Assembly: GCA_947462335.1 (NCBI GenBank)
Contig: OX381707.1
Location: 15,653,418-15,717,417, forward strand
DNA length: 64,000 nucleotides
From: Harmothoe impar
Lineage: Eukaryota; Annelida; Polychaeta; Phyllodocida; Polynoidae
Reading direction: 5' to 3'
Below, one piece after another: positions 1-11,630 of this stretch (position 1 is the stretch's first letter; each line of letters begins with the position of its first letter). The position numbers were made by a program, and so were the translations under genes. The notes beneath the pieces are model-generated. The model searched no databases. It had not been told where the DNA came from and saw only the letters and a list, made by a program, of their open reading frames with translations.

Positions 1-19
1 CTCCTCCAGATGTATATAA

Positions 20-288
20 GGGAGTGGTTATTTCTTAACAACGGGGGGGTTGGTGGATTTGGGGGGGGGGGGGGAACCAAGAAAAATTGGACCCCTTGAA
101 GGAGGGGGGGGGGGGACAAAAAAAATGCACCCCTTTTTAGTGAAAAAGCCAGCGCGTTACTATAGCTCAAAGGGTTCGGCCGCGCGCAATTTCAACTTGC
201 CTGAGGGGGGAACCAAAAATATTTCAACCCGCTGGCGCAAAAATCCACCAACCCCCCCCCCCCCTGTTGTTAAAAAATGACCCCTCCC
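20..288. mobile_element. Harbinger-type MITE, long G/C runs (family A)
   Basis: The inverted termini begin GGGAGTGGTTATTTCTTAAC on the left and end in the matching complement on the right. Both sides are flanked by the trinucleotide TAA (17-19 and 289-291), the TWA-type target duplication expected of PIF/Harbinger elements. Inside are long G runs and a core reading GCGCGTTACTATAG that recurs in at least seven other elements of this window. No transposase is present, so it is non-autonomous. Confidence 0.8.
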
Positions 289-291
289 TAA

Positions 292-1766
292 TTGATAGCC
301 AAGATTAGCTCCTTGAATGGGTCAGAATGGGAGGTATAACAATTGTGAATAGGCGCTACTACCGGTAGTACATTGTATGTTTCAAAATATCTCCACCTAA
401 TAATACGTTTCAACTTTATTACGATAAATATTATACTGACACAATCTGCGAAAAGGGACATTAGGGCAAGGTACACTGAGGTCCCTTTTCCCAATGCATG
501 TCATTTTAAATTTGGAGTTGAACCTTTAATGACCGCGTTAATGTGCTATGCCCTTTATCAATCTTAGTGATATTATAAGGGTATGCAAAGTTTACCTATT
601 TCCTTAAATTCTATGCTTCGTGCAGTGTGTAATATCATAGTCTTCAGGGGTGTATGCATATTAAGTGCTTTCCTAAGTCTTCAACCAATACGTAAGAGAC
701 TATAATTATGTTATAGTATACCATAATCCTTTCACATCTCAGCATATTTTCTGTCCAAGGCGGTAGTCATTGTTTAACACAATAAATATTTTGGTGAAAA
801 GGACCCTGGGCCTCAGCAACCGGTGTATTCCATTCAATGGGCAGTATCTGGGCCACAGTGGTGCCACCTAGAGACTGACCTATACACTAAACCCATACCT
901 ACTCGTGTAAGCCTTGCTCCACTGTTCAATTCAATTGGTTCAATTTAATTTAATTCCATTCAATATCTTTTATTCTGTTAAACTGCAACTGGCATAAATC
1001 CTTGGTAAGACTGACATTGCCCTACATACGTTCCCTCCACTCAAGAATACCCCTTTTTGTGGATTTTTAAGTTAAACGTAACACCTTTTTGAGTTTTTGA
1101 CTTGTGGGGTCTAAAAAATGCCTTTTTCGGAAATCGTTTTTGCCCCCCCCCCGAGCTGTTGATTTTTCTTTACCCCCCGCCCTCGTTGTCAGAAAATCCC
1201 CTTATACCCTTGTACAGGCCATTATATTGCTCCCTCAATGTAATACTAAGTCCAACAATGATAAGGTATGACATCACAAAGGGGATTCCCTGGGCATTTC
1301 TTGGAATATAGACTGGTTATTGTATATTTTTGTAATTAGGACAGGTCACAAACGAAATGCCTATACAGAGCAGTACAAACGATTTTCCTGAAAATTTATC
1401 TCATTACCCTTTTCGTTTTCGTTTGAGGGTCTAGAAACGATCACCTAAAGAATATTTGCCCAGAAATACAAATTGCAAATATTCTAAACGAATTCTTTTC
1501 CCTTTTAGCTTAATCGTCTTAATCATTGATATGCGAGTTCTTGAAAAAAACAAAACAAAAAAACTTCCAGGACTTTTCTGTAATATGGTAGTGGAACTTT
1601 GTGTGATATCCAAAGCATTCATGCTTTTTCCTCTTCAATCCTTAATAATTGTCCGATCGAATGTAACCAAGGATGTCCTCTTTACACTCAGCTAGGGTGG
1701 AACTCATTTCCTACAAGAGTGAGGTGGATGGTTCTTTCCAAAAGACGAACCACTCCCACCACACTG
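292..1766. other. A+T-rich stretch without recognisable gene
   Basis: Only short chance open frames are seen, none with splice sites and codon bias together. A CTCF-like core on the minus strand lies at 859-876. Otherwise nothing I can assign. Confidence 0.5.
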
Positions 1767-2270
1767 ATATGCCTAGACTCCCTATACGACCAATCTCTCA
1801 GTCACTAGTACCTAACCTAGTTAGTCGTTTGTTGGCTCCCTATAAGACCAACTTAGGTAAGTTATTATTGTCAGGTTGGTCAGTACTGACCAACCCACCT
1901 TAGTCTTTTAATTTCCAGGGGGAGCCACTGAGTGGTCATCAAAGTATCTTACAGGTGGCACCAACTAGTGGAATACAAATACCACCAATCAAACCACCAA
2001 ACACATCAATGATGAACCTAGGTTAGCCACTACTGACTGACCCCTCAGTCATTTTTGAATATAACTTTGCCATTGTGACTAACACACATATGATGAACCA
2101 AGGATAGTCTGTACTGACTAACCCTTTAAACCTATGGATTTTCAGTGCACCCCCCCTGTTATGGGCCTGAACAACTTGCTTGAAGAAATAGCATATCACA
2201 AGAAGGACAGGGGTACATACTCTTTTCCCAGTTGGCACAAAACTCAGTTCAACATTCAATCAACATTGAA
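1767..2270. repeat. Dispersed repeat R1, copy 1
   Basis: This block is closely similar, in the same orientation, to 33865-34302: both contain the run from the phrase CTCCCTATACNACCAATCTC through GTCAGGTTGGTCAGTACTGA and on to a shared tail near TGATGAACC. The second copy carries an extra segment of about 70 bp around 34130-34200. No coding capacity is evident and the repeat class is unknown. Confidence 0.7.
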
Positions 2271-2319
2271 TCAACATTAACAACTATCTATCAATGTTGA
2301 TTCAATGTTCTGTGCCTAC

Positions 2320-2546
2320 TATCATAAAATAAACGAGTCAAAAGTTGTCTAACCTATCGGGTTACCATCCCACAAATAGAATCTGGAGCTGGCAAATGTC
2401 GGGTTTTGGGCTGGCACATGCCAAGTGGGTCTTCTATCTCCAGCTAGAAGACCCACTTCCTTGTAACTTAGACAAGTTTTTTGACTCGTTTATTTTATGA
2501 CCGTCAACTCAAGGAGTCTGGAGACAAGTTTACCTTTTGAGTGTAT
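2320..2546. mobile_element. MITE family B, copy 1 (left end eroded)
   Basis: The sequence is homologous to 9791-10040 and 20380-20628. Its near-terminal inverted repeats read AAATAAACGAGTCAAAA on the left and TTTTGACTCGTTTATTTTAT on the right. The middle (CTGGAGCTGGCAAATGTC ... CTATCTCCAGCTAGAAGACC) is itself partly palindromic. The outer left terminus seen in copy 2 is missing here. Confidence 0.7.
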
Positions 2547-2627
2547 GCTCAAAGTGTCCATTGAAGCATATCTAATTTGCTTAAATTCAGACATTCATGC
2601 AGTTTTAGTATAAGTGTGCATGCTTAC

Positions 2628-2768
2628 CAGCTTCGTCTATCTCGCTCTCAATGACCATGTCAATGATGGCATCCACCGACTGGAGGTGGATCAACATCTG
2701 GTCTCCACAGGTGAGCACCTCCAGTAGGTAAAGGGTCCACACCTGGCCACCTCCTCCAGTAATGTAGG
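2628..2768 (-). CDS. Isolated coding exon of an unidentified gene (minus strand)
   Basis: Read on the minus strand this is a 141-bp exon of phase 2 in, phase 1 out. It starts after the acceptor CCTGAG and ends at the donor GCTG|GTAAGC. The 46 complete codons have strongly G/C-biased third positions and give a plausible globular peptide containing GGGGQVWTLYLLEVL, LIHLQSVDAIIDMV and ESEIDEA. The frame is closed by TGA just upstream of the acceptor, which fits an exon edge. I do not recognise the family. A possible preceding exon (3047-3133) matches in phase. Whether this is a live gene, a pseudogene or a captured fragment cannot be decided from one exon. Confidence 0.5.
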
Positions 2769-3046
2769 CTCAGGTATAGGTAGCCTCTAATACACCCACT
2801 AAACTCTCCAGCCTCCAATCCCTGGTGTCAGGTAGATGTGCCTTTGTTCCACTATTAACACATGCAGTCTACAACCCTGACCTGCTCGATGTGAATACTG
2901 CTTCTTTATATCAATGAGAGTACAGCATTGTATGTCATTCTCTATATCTACTAAAACATCCAGTCTACAGTCATTGGTCCTGGTAGATATGTCTATAATC
3001 CTTGATATGGATACTGCTCCAGTACATAAAGAGGTCCCCTTCATAC

Positions 3047-3133
3047 ATCCAGGCCCCCTGTGGTGTGGGCAGTGAGGGAGCTCCGGGTCTCCTATGATGT
3101 GGAGAGTAAGTGTGATGTGATCCTCCAGGGGAA
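3047..3133 (-). CDS. Tentative upstream exon partnering 2628-2768 (minus strand)
   Basis: On the minus strand a pyrimidine-rich stretch leads to the acceptor CTCGGAG, followed by 28 codons including PLEDHITLTLHIIGDPEL, then a possible donor GGAT|GTATGA. It ends in phase 1, which fits the phase of exon 2628-2768. The plus strand is also open here (105 codons from 3060) with coding-like composition, so the strand is uncertain. Treat as a weak call. Confidence 0.25.
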
Positions 3134-4382
3134 CTCCGAGCAGAAGTGTAGAACAATAGTAAAAACAGTTATAGAACAAGGAGATTGTTATGTTACTCCT
3201 GTTATCAGTTGTAGCACAAAGAAAGTGTGTTGCTGCCCTGTGAAGTATAGCTGTAGTTATGTCCAGTATAGTGTGTGTCTATTAGCAACTAGTAGTAGAG
3301 ATAAGGTAACTGCCTTTTTGAAATCTATTTGTGTCCTTATAACTGATATATGTGTGTATGGATACCCCTGGTTCTAGGAAGTATTGAAGTACAGGGTCAT
3401 GGTATATACCATGAAGTCCCCCGGCTCAGGCGGCTGATTAGGGTGTATATAAGGGAGTATTACAAGTAGGAGCAGGAGGAGGCCTGTGATACAGTACAGG
3501 GGCAGTGACAGACTAGGGCCTAATGAACTCTCCTCTACAGCTTTATAGGTACAGCCGGCCTCCTAAGGCACAAAGCATGCCAGGACACAACCCACATACC
3601 CCACCCAGCTGGGGGAATGCTCATCTAGTACCATCGGGGGGGGGGGGGGGCATACCGACCGCTCCTGAGAGGATGCTGACTTTACAGAAAAATACTTTAA
3701 AAAAAAGTTGCTCCCAAAAACCGTTGTCATATTTGGTGCCAAATGAAATGTATATTTAAGGGTTTTGCAGATCCATAATCTTTTATAGTTATAAATATAT
3801 TTGTGAATTGAGTTCACCTGAAGCCTACATTCCCCAACCCATTTAGTCCTCAGCAGAGAAACACTAGGGGAAAAAAAGAAAAAAATGCCCTTATTATATT
3901 TGTTCGTGGCCTGGTGATGAGAACCAATTTGTTTTCCTGTCCAGAGTGATCTTAGCAAGAGTAAGCCAGCCTGTTTTTCAGCTCGGGAACTATAGATATG
4001 ACCTGTTCTAAAGGGAGTATTAGAGACCAATTTTGGGGATAAATTCAGTGTCATATGACACCTATTTATCATCAAAATTTAAAAAAAAAGCTCTTGGAAC
4101 TGCGGTTGTGGTAATGTACAAAGCAACGTCAATCACTATTTCTGTTCTAAAGGGAGGTAGAACATACCCCCCCCCCTCCCGGTGTAGAATATAATGACCA
4201 CTCCTTGGCGCCTCTGCACCGAGCACTAGCGCAGGCACCCAGAAATAATAATTACTCTGATGGGGCTGAGGGTGTGTGTGAGTGTGTGTGAGAGGCGGGG
4301 TGGCCTGAGGTGAGGGTGGATCAGGCAGGATCAAGGGTCAGTCCAGGTGAGGCTGGTGGAGGCTACAGCAGCAGGCGGCTAG

Positions 4383-4428
4383 TGGGGGGGGGGGGGGGGG
4401 GGGGGCAGGGGGGGGGGGCAGGGGGGAG
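4383..4428. repeat. Poly-G tract
   Basis: The stretch is an almost uninterrupted run of G broken by two CA dinucleotides, with strong G-quadruplex potential. Assembly length is likely unreliable here. Confidence 0.8.
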
Positions 4429-4482
4429 GGGCACGCCCCACTCTGCAGGTCTACATGTAACCACTGCCACTCAGGCCAAATT

Positions 4483-4916
4483 AAAAGGTGTGTTTCAGGT
4501 TAATACTTAGGCTGAAAATCTAGGAAGGGTAGGTCGGATTTTTTTTTTGAATTTTTTTTTTAAATATTTTTTACTCTGGCCTGAAAAGTATCCAAAAATT
4601 AACTCGCAAACTTCAGCGCTGACTCACAGACAACAACGTCCACTCATGGACTATTAAATTGACTCTGAAATAACCCAAAACTTGTTTTATAAAGACAGAT
4701 TGATCCCATGGCCTGAAAAGTACCCAACACTTGACTTGCAAACTTCAGCGCTGACTCACAAACAACGGCGTAGACTCGCGGACTATCAAATTGACTCTGA
4801 AATAGCCCATTGATTGCTTAAAAATAAACAAACAAAAAAATCAAAATTGGATACAAATTTCTAGGGTCGGCCTTGCTCTGCTAGGTAGGGTCGGGTAACC
4901 TGAAACACACCTTTTT
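4483..4916. mobile_element. MITE family C with internal tandem duplication
   Basis: The termini are AAAAGGTGTGTTTCAGGTTA and its inverse near 4895-4916. Inside, a unit of about 135 bp beginning GGCCTGAAAAGTA (4578 and 4712) is repeated in tandem. Fragments of the same family are seen near 11505-11560 and 28640-28690. Confidence 0.65.
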
Positions 4917-5017
4917 TGTGGCCTCACCTGTCCCACACCCACAGCCATGGGGCTCAAGACGTGGGGCACAACGTTATCATGTAATATCAATTCCTGCACC
5001 ACTTCACAACAAAGAGC

Positions 5018-5225
5018 ACAGAGAGAAGCAAAGGTGTCAACTGTGTCTCGCATGTGGCTCTGGTAAAATAGAGAGTCAAACAGCTAATGACTCTGCTTAT
5101 ATGAAGGGTCAACTTGAGTTGACTCTCTACTATTAGTGTCAATAGCAGAGTCAATAGCTTTTTGGCACTTCATTTTTGCCAGAGCCACGTGGGAGACACA
5201 GTTGACACCTTTACTTTTCTGTGTG
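5018..5225. mobile_element. MITE family D, copy 1
   Basis: The inverted termini read CACAGAGAGAAGCAAAGGTG on the left and the complementary ACCTTTACTTTTCTGTGTG on the right. Inside, inverted GAGTTGACTCT-type motifs recur. A second copy lies at 27174-27425. Confidence 0.7.
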
Positions 5226-6430
5226 AGTCCTGTGTGACCAACATGTGGGTGGAAGACCACAGCTTAATTTAACTAATAAAGTATTATAGCACTCATAGCA
5301 AAAGAAAGGTGACTAACCCTTACCATTGTATATTACCGCTAGAAGATGTGTGTTTAATCAGATAATATTTTCTCAATTATATTGGCATCTCAATTTTAAT
5401 TTCAATTTCAATTTGCAAGGCTTAAATTCTGCAATCTCAAATAATAGAAAAGTATTAATACGATAACATTTCATTCCATCTGGTTACAGAAAATGCTGAT
5501 ACTTATTATGATAACACAAATCTCACGGAGGTGAATTTAACTAAGAGGGAGCAGTAGGTCGTGGTGATAGAAGTAGTATTCGGCTATTCGCCCTGCATGT
5601 GTAGCACGCAAGCTACAGCCAATCCACAATAAGTCTACTACCACACTAGTCCCAGATAAAATTATTTTTATCAGACTGATTTATGAATGACGCAGAAACT
5701 GAGGTCCGGTTCTGCTGATAAAACATGATTCATTTATCAGTATTAAGAAAATAAGTTCTGTCTGACTATGTCTATAAACTCGTCTGATAAGAACACTTGT
5801 ATTTAGAAACATTATGGTATTGTTTGGCATTTCATTTTAATGTATTAAATACTTTCGTGAGCTGTCAGTATGTCAGTTAATTATTCACTATTTTGTTTAT
5901 CTAATATCAAATATGTTGTAATATAAAATATGTTGTCGTTTCAAAATTTAATTGAATCCCCAAACATAATACATCAAACAATATTTAATATTTTATTATG
6001 GAATGATATCCTGGTTGAATGCTTCAATGCTCTTTTTTTTTCATATTTAAAAAAAACGCGCTCAAGCGCGTGTCAATATGGGCCTAGGTAGCCCCAGGAA
6101 AGAGGAAGGCACCCATCCGTCTGATGAGGGCGGGTATTAGTGGAAATGACAGAACGCTTTTCAGTTTTGGACAAAGGCTGTCTGTGGGGCATGTCAAAGA
6201 CCAGCTCATGGATAACTGTCACCAACACTGGTTTAAGGACAACTCCAGTCACGGCATTACGCCCCCTTATACAGGCCGGATTAAACGGGTTGACAAGTAT
6301 TACAGCTAGCTTTCTTCCTTTAGTCATAGTAACATGTTTGTCGAAAAAGAAAGAAAGGACCCAAAACTCAGATGCATTCTCAGGAGGGGGACCAATTGAC
6401 AGGCGAGGTAAACCTGGCAGGAAAGGGGAG
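5226..6430. other. A+T-rich stretch without recognisable gene
   Basis: Imperfect inverted motifs around CTGATAA occur at 5650-5790. No splice-bounded coding segment was found. Confidence 0.45.
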
Positions 6431-6434
6431 GGAC

Positions 6435-6909
6435 CAATTGACAGGATGGTGTGTCAGGCCCTTATCCCACAAAACGGCCCTTATCCCCCAAAAGGGTATA
6501 GTTTTGGGACATAAGGGCTGACGTCAGGCCCTTATCCCACAAAAGTGGCCTTAAAGCACAAAAGCCCTTATCCCACATAAGAAATGCCCTTATCCCACAA
6601 AAGCCCTTATCCCCCAACACCCATATACTGGTGTCATATCCCTACCTGCCCTTATCTCCCAGATCCTCGAATACCAACCCCCCAAAACCTTTATATGCTG
6701 GTCTCATCTGTCAACCTGTTCTCAAGTTCAAGTAGCCCTTATCTCCCAAAACCTATACATATACTGGTCTCATCCACAAACCTGTCCTTAAAGAGGGAAT
6801 CAAGTTAAAGTTGCCCTTATCTCCCAAAACCTATATAATTATACTGGTCTCATCCGCCAACCTGTCCTTGAAAAGGGCATTAAGTTTAAGCAGCCCTTAT
6901 CTCCCAAAA

Positions 6910-6910
<1 letters not shown>
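6435..6910. repeat. Tandem repeat built on CCCTTATCCCACAAAA
   Basis: Short units of CCCTTATCCCACAAAA give way to a longer unit of about 78 bp. Each long unit begins GCCCTTATCTCCCAAAACC (about 6736, 6814, 6893) and contains TGGTCTCATCC and CTGTCCTT. Divergence rises towards the left. Confidence 0.75.

Positions 6911-6959
<49 letters not shown>
6911..6959. repeat. (TA)n microsatellite
   Basis: About 24 uninterrupted TA dinucleotides sit inside the last unit of the preceding tandem array. Confidence 0.95.
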
Positions 6960-6960
<1 letters not shown>

Positions 6961-7169
6961 TGGTCTCACCCGCCAACCTGTCCTTGAAAAGGGCATCATG
7001 TGGATGGAGAAAATATAGGGGCGGATCCAGGATTTTGGAAAAGTGGGGGCGTGATAAAGGCAATGTACTGGGGGTATTGACAAAATTTACATCAAAATGT
7101 ACAGAAAAATAAGGGGGCGCACGCCAGGTCCCCCCCCCTCCCGTTAATCCGCCCCAGGTCCCGCCCCTG

Positions 7170-7640
7170 TTGAGTGTGGAGAGGCAGGAATTGGCAGAAC
7201 GGTTAACAATTGGCAGGACAGGAGAAATAGGAACTGGCAGGACAGGGGATACAGCAAATGGTGGAACAAAGGAGGGAGCAATTGGCAGATCAGGGGAGCG
7301 ATTGACAGTACAGGTATGGGCGCAATTGACAGGAGAAGGGAGGGAGCAATTGGCAGGGTAGGGAAGGGAGCAATTGACATGACAGAGGGAGTAATTGGTG
7401 TGACAGGGGTGAGAGAAATTAGCAGAACAAGGGAGCAATTGGCAGGGCAGGGGGAGGGGAACAATTGGCATGACAGGAGAGGAGCAGCTGGTTGGACAGG
7501 AGAGCAATTGATAGGACAGGAATGGGAGCAATTGATAGGACAGGGGAGCCATATACAGGACAGGGAAGGGAGCTATTGGCGGGACAGACGGCAATTGGTC
7601 AGAGGGGCAATTCCCAATTGCAGGGGGCAGGAGGGCAATT
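7170..7640. repeat. Degenerate minisatellite (AATTGGCAGGACAGGGGAGC-like)
   Basis: Loose units of roughly 20-30 bp combine CAATTGGCAG, GACAGG and GGAGCAATTG. The long open frames on both strands here come from this low-complexity repetition, not from genes. Confidence 0.8.
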
Positions 7641-7835
7641 GGTTTGAGGTCAAGGGTCAGGGTCGGAAGTCGGATCAGGCAAGAAGAGGACAGAGGATCT
7701 CAGATTATAGGGTGGGACAGTCGCAGTAGTAGGTGGGTAGGAGGTGTGTGTGTGTGAGAGGGGGGGGGGCAGCAGATAAACCTGTCACACGAAGTAGTCT
7801 GATTGACGACTCTGCCAACTGAGTGTGGCACTTAT

Positions 7836-7851
7836 CCGCTAGGTGGCAGCA
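7836..7851 (+). promoter_or_regulatory. CTCF-like core motif
   Basis: The sequence CCGCTAGGTGGCAGCA matches the bilaterian CTCF core (CCNCNAGGNGGC). Similar cores occur elsewhere in the window. Motif match only; binding is not shown. Confidence 0.35.
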
Positions 7852-9228
7852 TAGATGGCCGTCCTGCTGGCCGCGTTCCAGGCCCGGGTCGTGTCCTCAG
7901 GTGGAGAATGGCTCAGTCTGCTCGGCTGTGTGTGATCCTAATTTTACACCTTAAGTCTAATCCCCAGTCCCTTTACATTCCCTTAATCCCATACATGTAG
8001 ACTGCAATACAGTCTGAGCCTAGCTCTATACACATAATTTGGGAGCAGAGGGTAGGCTTTGATGTCTATGCAAAAACTTCTTACAGTTACTTCTGAGTCG
8101 AAAGGTCTTGCCAAAACAACTTTAAGAGGCACATCTAAATTCCTATGTAATTCCAGCGTAGATGATTCATATGAAGTTCACGTCTAACAGATTATCATTG
8201 TGTAGTAAACTACCTGACCACTATACCATGGTGACAATGCTAAAACGATGACCCGTTTTGTGGCAAAATTAATCTTTCTTTAATGTCAAAATTGGCTCAA
8301 AGGTTAGGAAGGGAGAATCTTTCCAATAGCGCCCCCTCTTCAAAACCCTGTATGTTTCATCCTATTTCTATCTTCACAAGTCCTTTGAGCTGAAAGTGCT
8401 CTAATAAAAGTAAAGGTTTTTTTTCTGGAAAGGTCGCCTAGCAAATGCAGTGTACTATAGGTAGTGGTCTGTTACACATGACGTCATCGCATTATATCGA
8501 CCACTTCCGGTTATGTCTTGGCATACATGACATTTGTATGAGCTGTATTCTTCTGTGACGTAAGTGGCGATACTTGATAAAAGGGTCATGACCTGCCTGA
8601 CCTTGGCGCCATGTTGCTCTTTACCATAATTGTTCAGCAAACAGCCCTTATTTAACTTGTTAAAGTAGGCACATCACTTGAAAGAGATCTGCCGCCAATT
8701 CTTTTTTTGCTCATAGATATATTATTTAGTTTGTAGGTCCAAATATCAGGGTCCAAATATGTCCCCCTTCCCCGGCAGTGGAATCTGTTGTACCCGACCC
8801 CTTTTAACTACAGCAAATGGTAAAGTTCTATAGCTCTTCAGCTAGAAGGAGTGATAATACCCCTTCCACCAACAGTATCTCTAAATCACTTTGGATTATT
8901 TTAGCTTCATACATTGTCATTTCATAGAAGTAACAAAACCAATTCATCTCAATGCTAGATTCTGATCTACCAGCTGACACACTCAAACTTACATTTTCCT
9001 CATTCGATTCTCAGATAATTGTATAATGCATATGCTTTTTCCTCTTATAATCTGCCATTTATTCTGACAAGGAAGTCTCAACATTATGTTTAACAGGACT
9101 CCAATCTCAACTACTATTTATATTCTGGAGGGGTTTGATTATTTAGTGTTGACAAAGCCCATCAGGTGGTAGTACCGACTGGCGAGGAGCCTGGAAGGTT
9201 TCCATCTGGAAGTTTTCAACTTATACTA
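7852..9228. other. Stretch without recognisable gene
   Basis: No exon with both splice sites and coding bias was found. Short open frames appear random. Confidence 0.45.
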
Positions 9229-9433
9229 CTGTAAAACCTTGCGTATAAGCCGCGGCTTGTACGCGAATCAGATCGCCAGTGCGGCTTATAGGATCGGCAC
9301 AGAGTCAGGGTGCGGCTTATACGCGGGTTTCTGCTCCTATAGTACAGTATAAAAGTCACCAGAATCAGATCGCTGGTGCGGCTTATAGGCTCAGTCCAAA
9401 GTTGGGGTGCGGCTTGTACGTGAGGTTTTACGG
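9229..9433. mobile_element. MITE family E (CCGTA termini, TA target)
   Basis: The inverted termini are C(T)TGTAAAACCTTGCG on the left and CGTGAGGTTTTACGG on the right, each next to a TA dinucleotide. The inside repeats GCGGCTTATA. Relatives lie at 43503-43765, and elements with the same outer CCGTA signature lie at 24731, 29703 and 44067. Confidence 0.7.
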
Positions 9434-9790
9434 TATAAGTTATAGTACCTGGTGTATCCCTGTAGGTGGCACTATCTTGTTGATGTGATCAAGTGCTGAA
9501 TATAGAATGCTGGAAGCATTCTATTTTTCCTCATCTATTTCCTTAAATTTAGGATGTTGGGATGCTGAGGGACTGTTTACAACTATGCGCGCCCAACTAT
9601 GCAGAAATTGAACCATCTCTATATCTGAGGTCGTATAGCAGCTTTAACTATGACCGTCTATAGGAGACATGTCTTATAGAATTTCCCAATCATTTCCTTA
9701 CCTTTCTGATGATATGAGAAGGACCTATCCCAAGTGTTCAACGCACAACCCAGCTTTAAGAAGAAGACATTCAGGTGGTCCATAATGGTG

Positions 9791-10040
9791 CACTGAAAAA
9801 GTAAACTCATCCCCAGACTCGTCGAAGTGAGAATCATGAAATAAACGAGTCAAAAGGTTACCATCCCACAAATAGTATCTGGAGCTGGTAAATGTCGGGT
9901 TTTGGGCTGGCACATACCAAGTGGGTCTTCTATCTCCAGCTAAAATACCCGCTTCCTTGTCTCTTAGACAAGTTTTTGACTCGTTTATCTTATGACCGTC
10001 ACTTGGAATTGTCTGGAGACAAGTTTACTTTTTGAGTGTG
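9791..10040. mobile_element. MITE family B, copy 2 (most complete)
   Basis: It begins CACTGAAAAAGTAAACTC and ends AAGTTTACTTTTTGAGTG, an inverted pair. The inner inverted repeat AAATAAACGAGTCAAAAG / TTTTGACTCGTTTATCTT is retained. It is highly similar to copies at 2320 and 20380. Confidence 0.75.
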
Positions 10041-10164
10041 TGGTCTAAAGGTTTATGTCAACATGTACACTTATAATATTGACCGGGCATGTTCTCTCTA
10101 CTTGATTAATACTTGACTAATGCACCCATTACCATGTATAACTATATATATAGTTGTTGCACAG

Positions 10165-10246
10165 AGGCCCCGGTTCGAAGAGTCATTGCTAAAACATGCT
10201 GTATGTGACGACTCTATATTCAGGAAGATGTACATAGACAATAAAG
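10165..10246 (+). CDS. Tentative isolated coding exon
   Basis: A pyrimidine-poor but legible acceptor (GTTGTTGCACAG) is followed by 27 codons giving RPRFEESLLKHAVCDDS and FRKMYIDNK, then a donor AAAG|GTGTGA in phase 1. The peptide looks protein-like, but no neighbouring exon could be joined to it and the family is not recognised. A gene fragment or chance open frame is possible. Confidence 0.3.
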
Positions 10247-10583
10247 GTGTGACTATTTATCCTTTAACTGTTAAGGACCCGGTAGGTGCAGCCTGTAGTG
10301 CCCCAGTAACTGTCCAGTGCTGCACTCAGGGGCTCTGGATGGGGGGGAGGGGTCCCATGTCCCCTGTCGATTATAAGAAATGCCCATGTCCCATGTCACT
10401 AAGCAAAAACCTGTGTCACTTATGTCACTAACCTAATTGAATTATTGGGTATTCTATATAGATAGAGACACCTAAACGCACTTAAATTTTAGTTATCCTA
10501 CTTTTTCCCATTTCAATCCATCCTATATGTTCCCAATTCGGAACGGTCTCAAACTTACATAGAGGGAAGAATGGTGCATAAAT

Positions 10584-10806
10584 GTGTGGGTGAGTGAGTG
10601 AGTGAGTGAGTGAGTGAGTGAGTGAGTGAGTGAGTGACTGTGTGCATATGTGAGTGAGTGAGTGAGTGTGGGTGAGTGAGTGAGTGAGTGAGTGAGTGAG
10701 TGAGTGGGTGGGTGAGTGAGTGAGTGAGTGAGTGAGTGAGTGAGTGAGTGAGTGAGTGAGTGAGTGAGTGAGTGAGTGAGTGAGTGAGTGAGTGAGCGAG
10801 TGAGGG
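10584..10806. repeat. (GAGT)n microsatellite
   Basis: GAGT units run almost without interruption, broken by a GTGTGCATATGTGA segment near 10640. The minus-strand frames reading THSLTHSL are artefacts of this array. Confidence 0.95.
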
Positions 10807-11122
10807 GTGAGTGCATAAGTGCGTGAGTTGGTGGGTAGTTGAGTGCTGATATGAGTCTACATTATTATGCAGTTCCCTACTAAGCATATAAACACACAGA
10901 GCCATGTATACATAATGTAGATTGTGTCATAGTACAGTATACTGTCTGTTGGTGTAGGTATGGTACCACATTATTACACTAGGTATAGGTCCACAAAGGA
11001 CGGCCATGTATAAAGTAGACGTGCTGCAGAGTCATGGGGTCATGGGTCACGTCAGGTGAAGGATTACGTCATTTCCGGAACGCTGCGTTCATCCGCCGTT
11101 ATTTGGCAGCGCGCCACACATA

Positions 11123-11300
11123 CCGTACCGTCACGTTTAGGGGCCACGTTTTGAATAAGCGCCGATCTTGTATACGCGCCTAGGTATGGGATTCGTGAAA
11201 TTAGGAAATTAAGCATGTATGTACTAAAACGGCTTTTGAATAAGCGATGGTCTTGTATATAAGCGCCGGGTGTAACAAACCCCCCAAAGTTATATGCGCT
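11123..11300. mobile_element. Truncated CCGTACCG-terminus MITE
   Basis: The left end CCGTACCGTCACG and internal GAATAAGCGCCG motifs match the element at 24731-24922. I could not find the right terminus. Confidence 0.5.
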
Positions 11301-11596
11301 GGGGCAGCACTATCCGCTGCTTTATACCACAGCGGGCACAAAGAACAAAGCATTTCACATCTCTTGTATACTGTATACAGCTAGTGGCATAAAGTAGTTA
11401 TAGGCCTTGTACATTGAAGCTGTAGGGGTATTCAGTGAAGGGGGCCTATAAGACTCCTTCATTGTACATGTATTTCGCATACAGCATCGTGCTCGTGCAA
11501 AAAACAATTAAAAGGTGTTTCAGGTTACATGGACTGAAAATCTAGGGTTGGTACACAGAGAGAAGAATCCGAGTCAGAAGCGGAGTCCAGGCTATA

Positions 11597-11630
11597 AAAA
11601 GAGAGCCAGACCCCCCTTTGGCTCTCTTTT
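11597..11630. repeat. Short perfect hairpin
   Basis: AAAAGAGAGCCA and TGGCTCTCTTTT form a 12-bp stem around a C-rich 10-base loop. It resembles a hairpin within a larger uncharacterised repeat. Confidence 0.6.

Noticed and set aside
3060..3377. Plus-strand gene of 105 codons
   Set aside because: The Cys-rich later part lacks coding bias, and the opposite strand offers a better splice-consistent reading; kept only as an ambiguity.
6911..7729. Long frames on both strands over the 7.2-7.6 kb minisatellite
   Set aside because: The low-complexity repeat translates openly on both strands.
10523..10905. Minus-strand frames rich in THSLTHSL
   Set aside because: They are direct translation of the (GAGT)n microsatellite.
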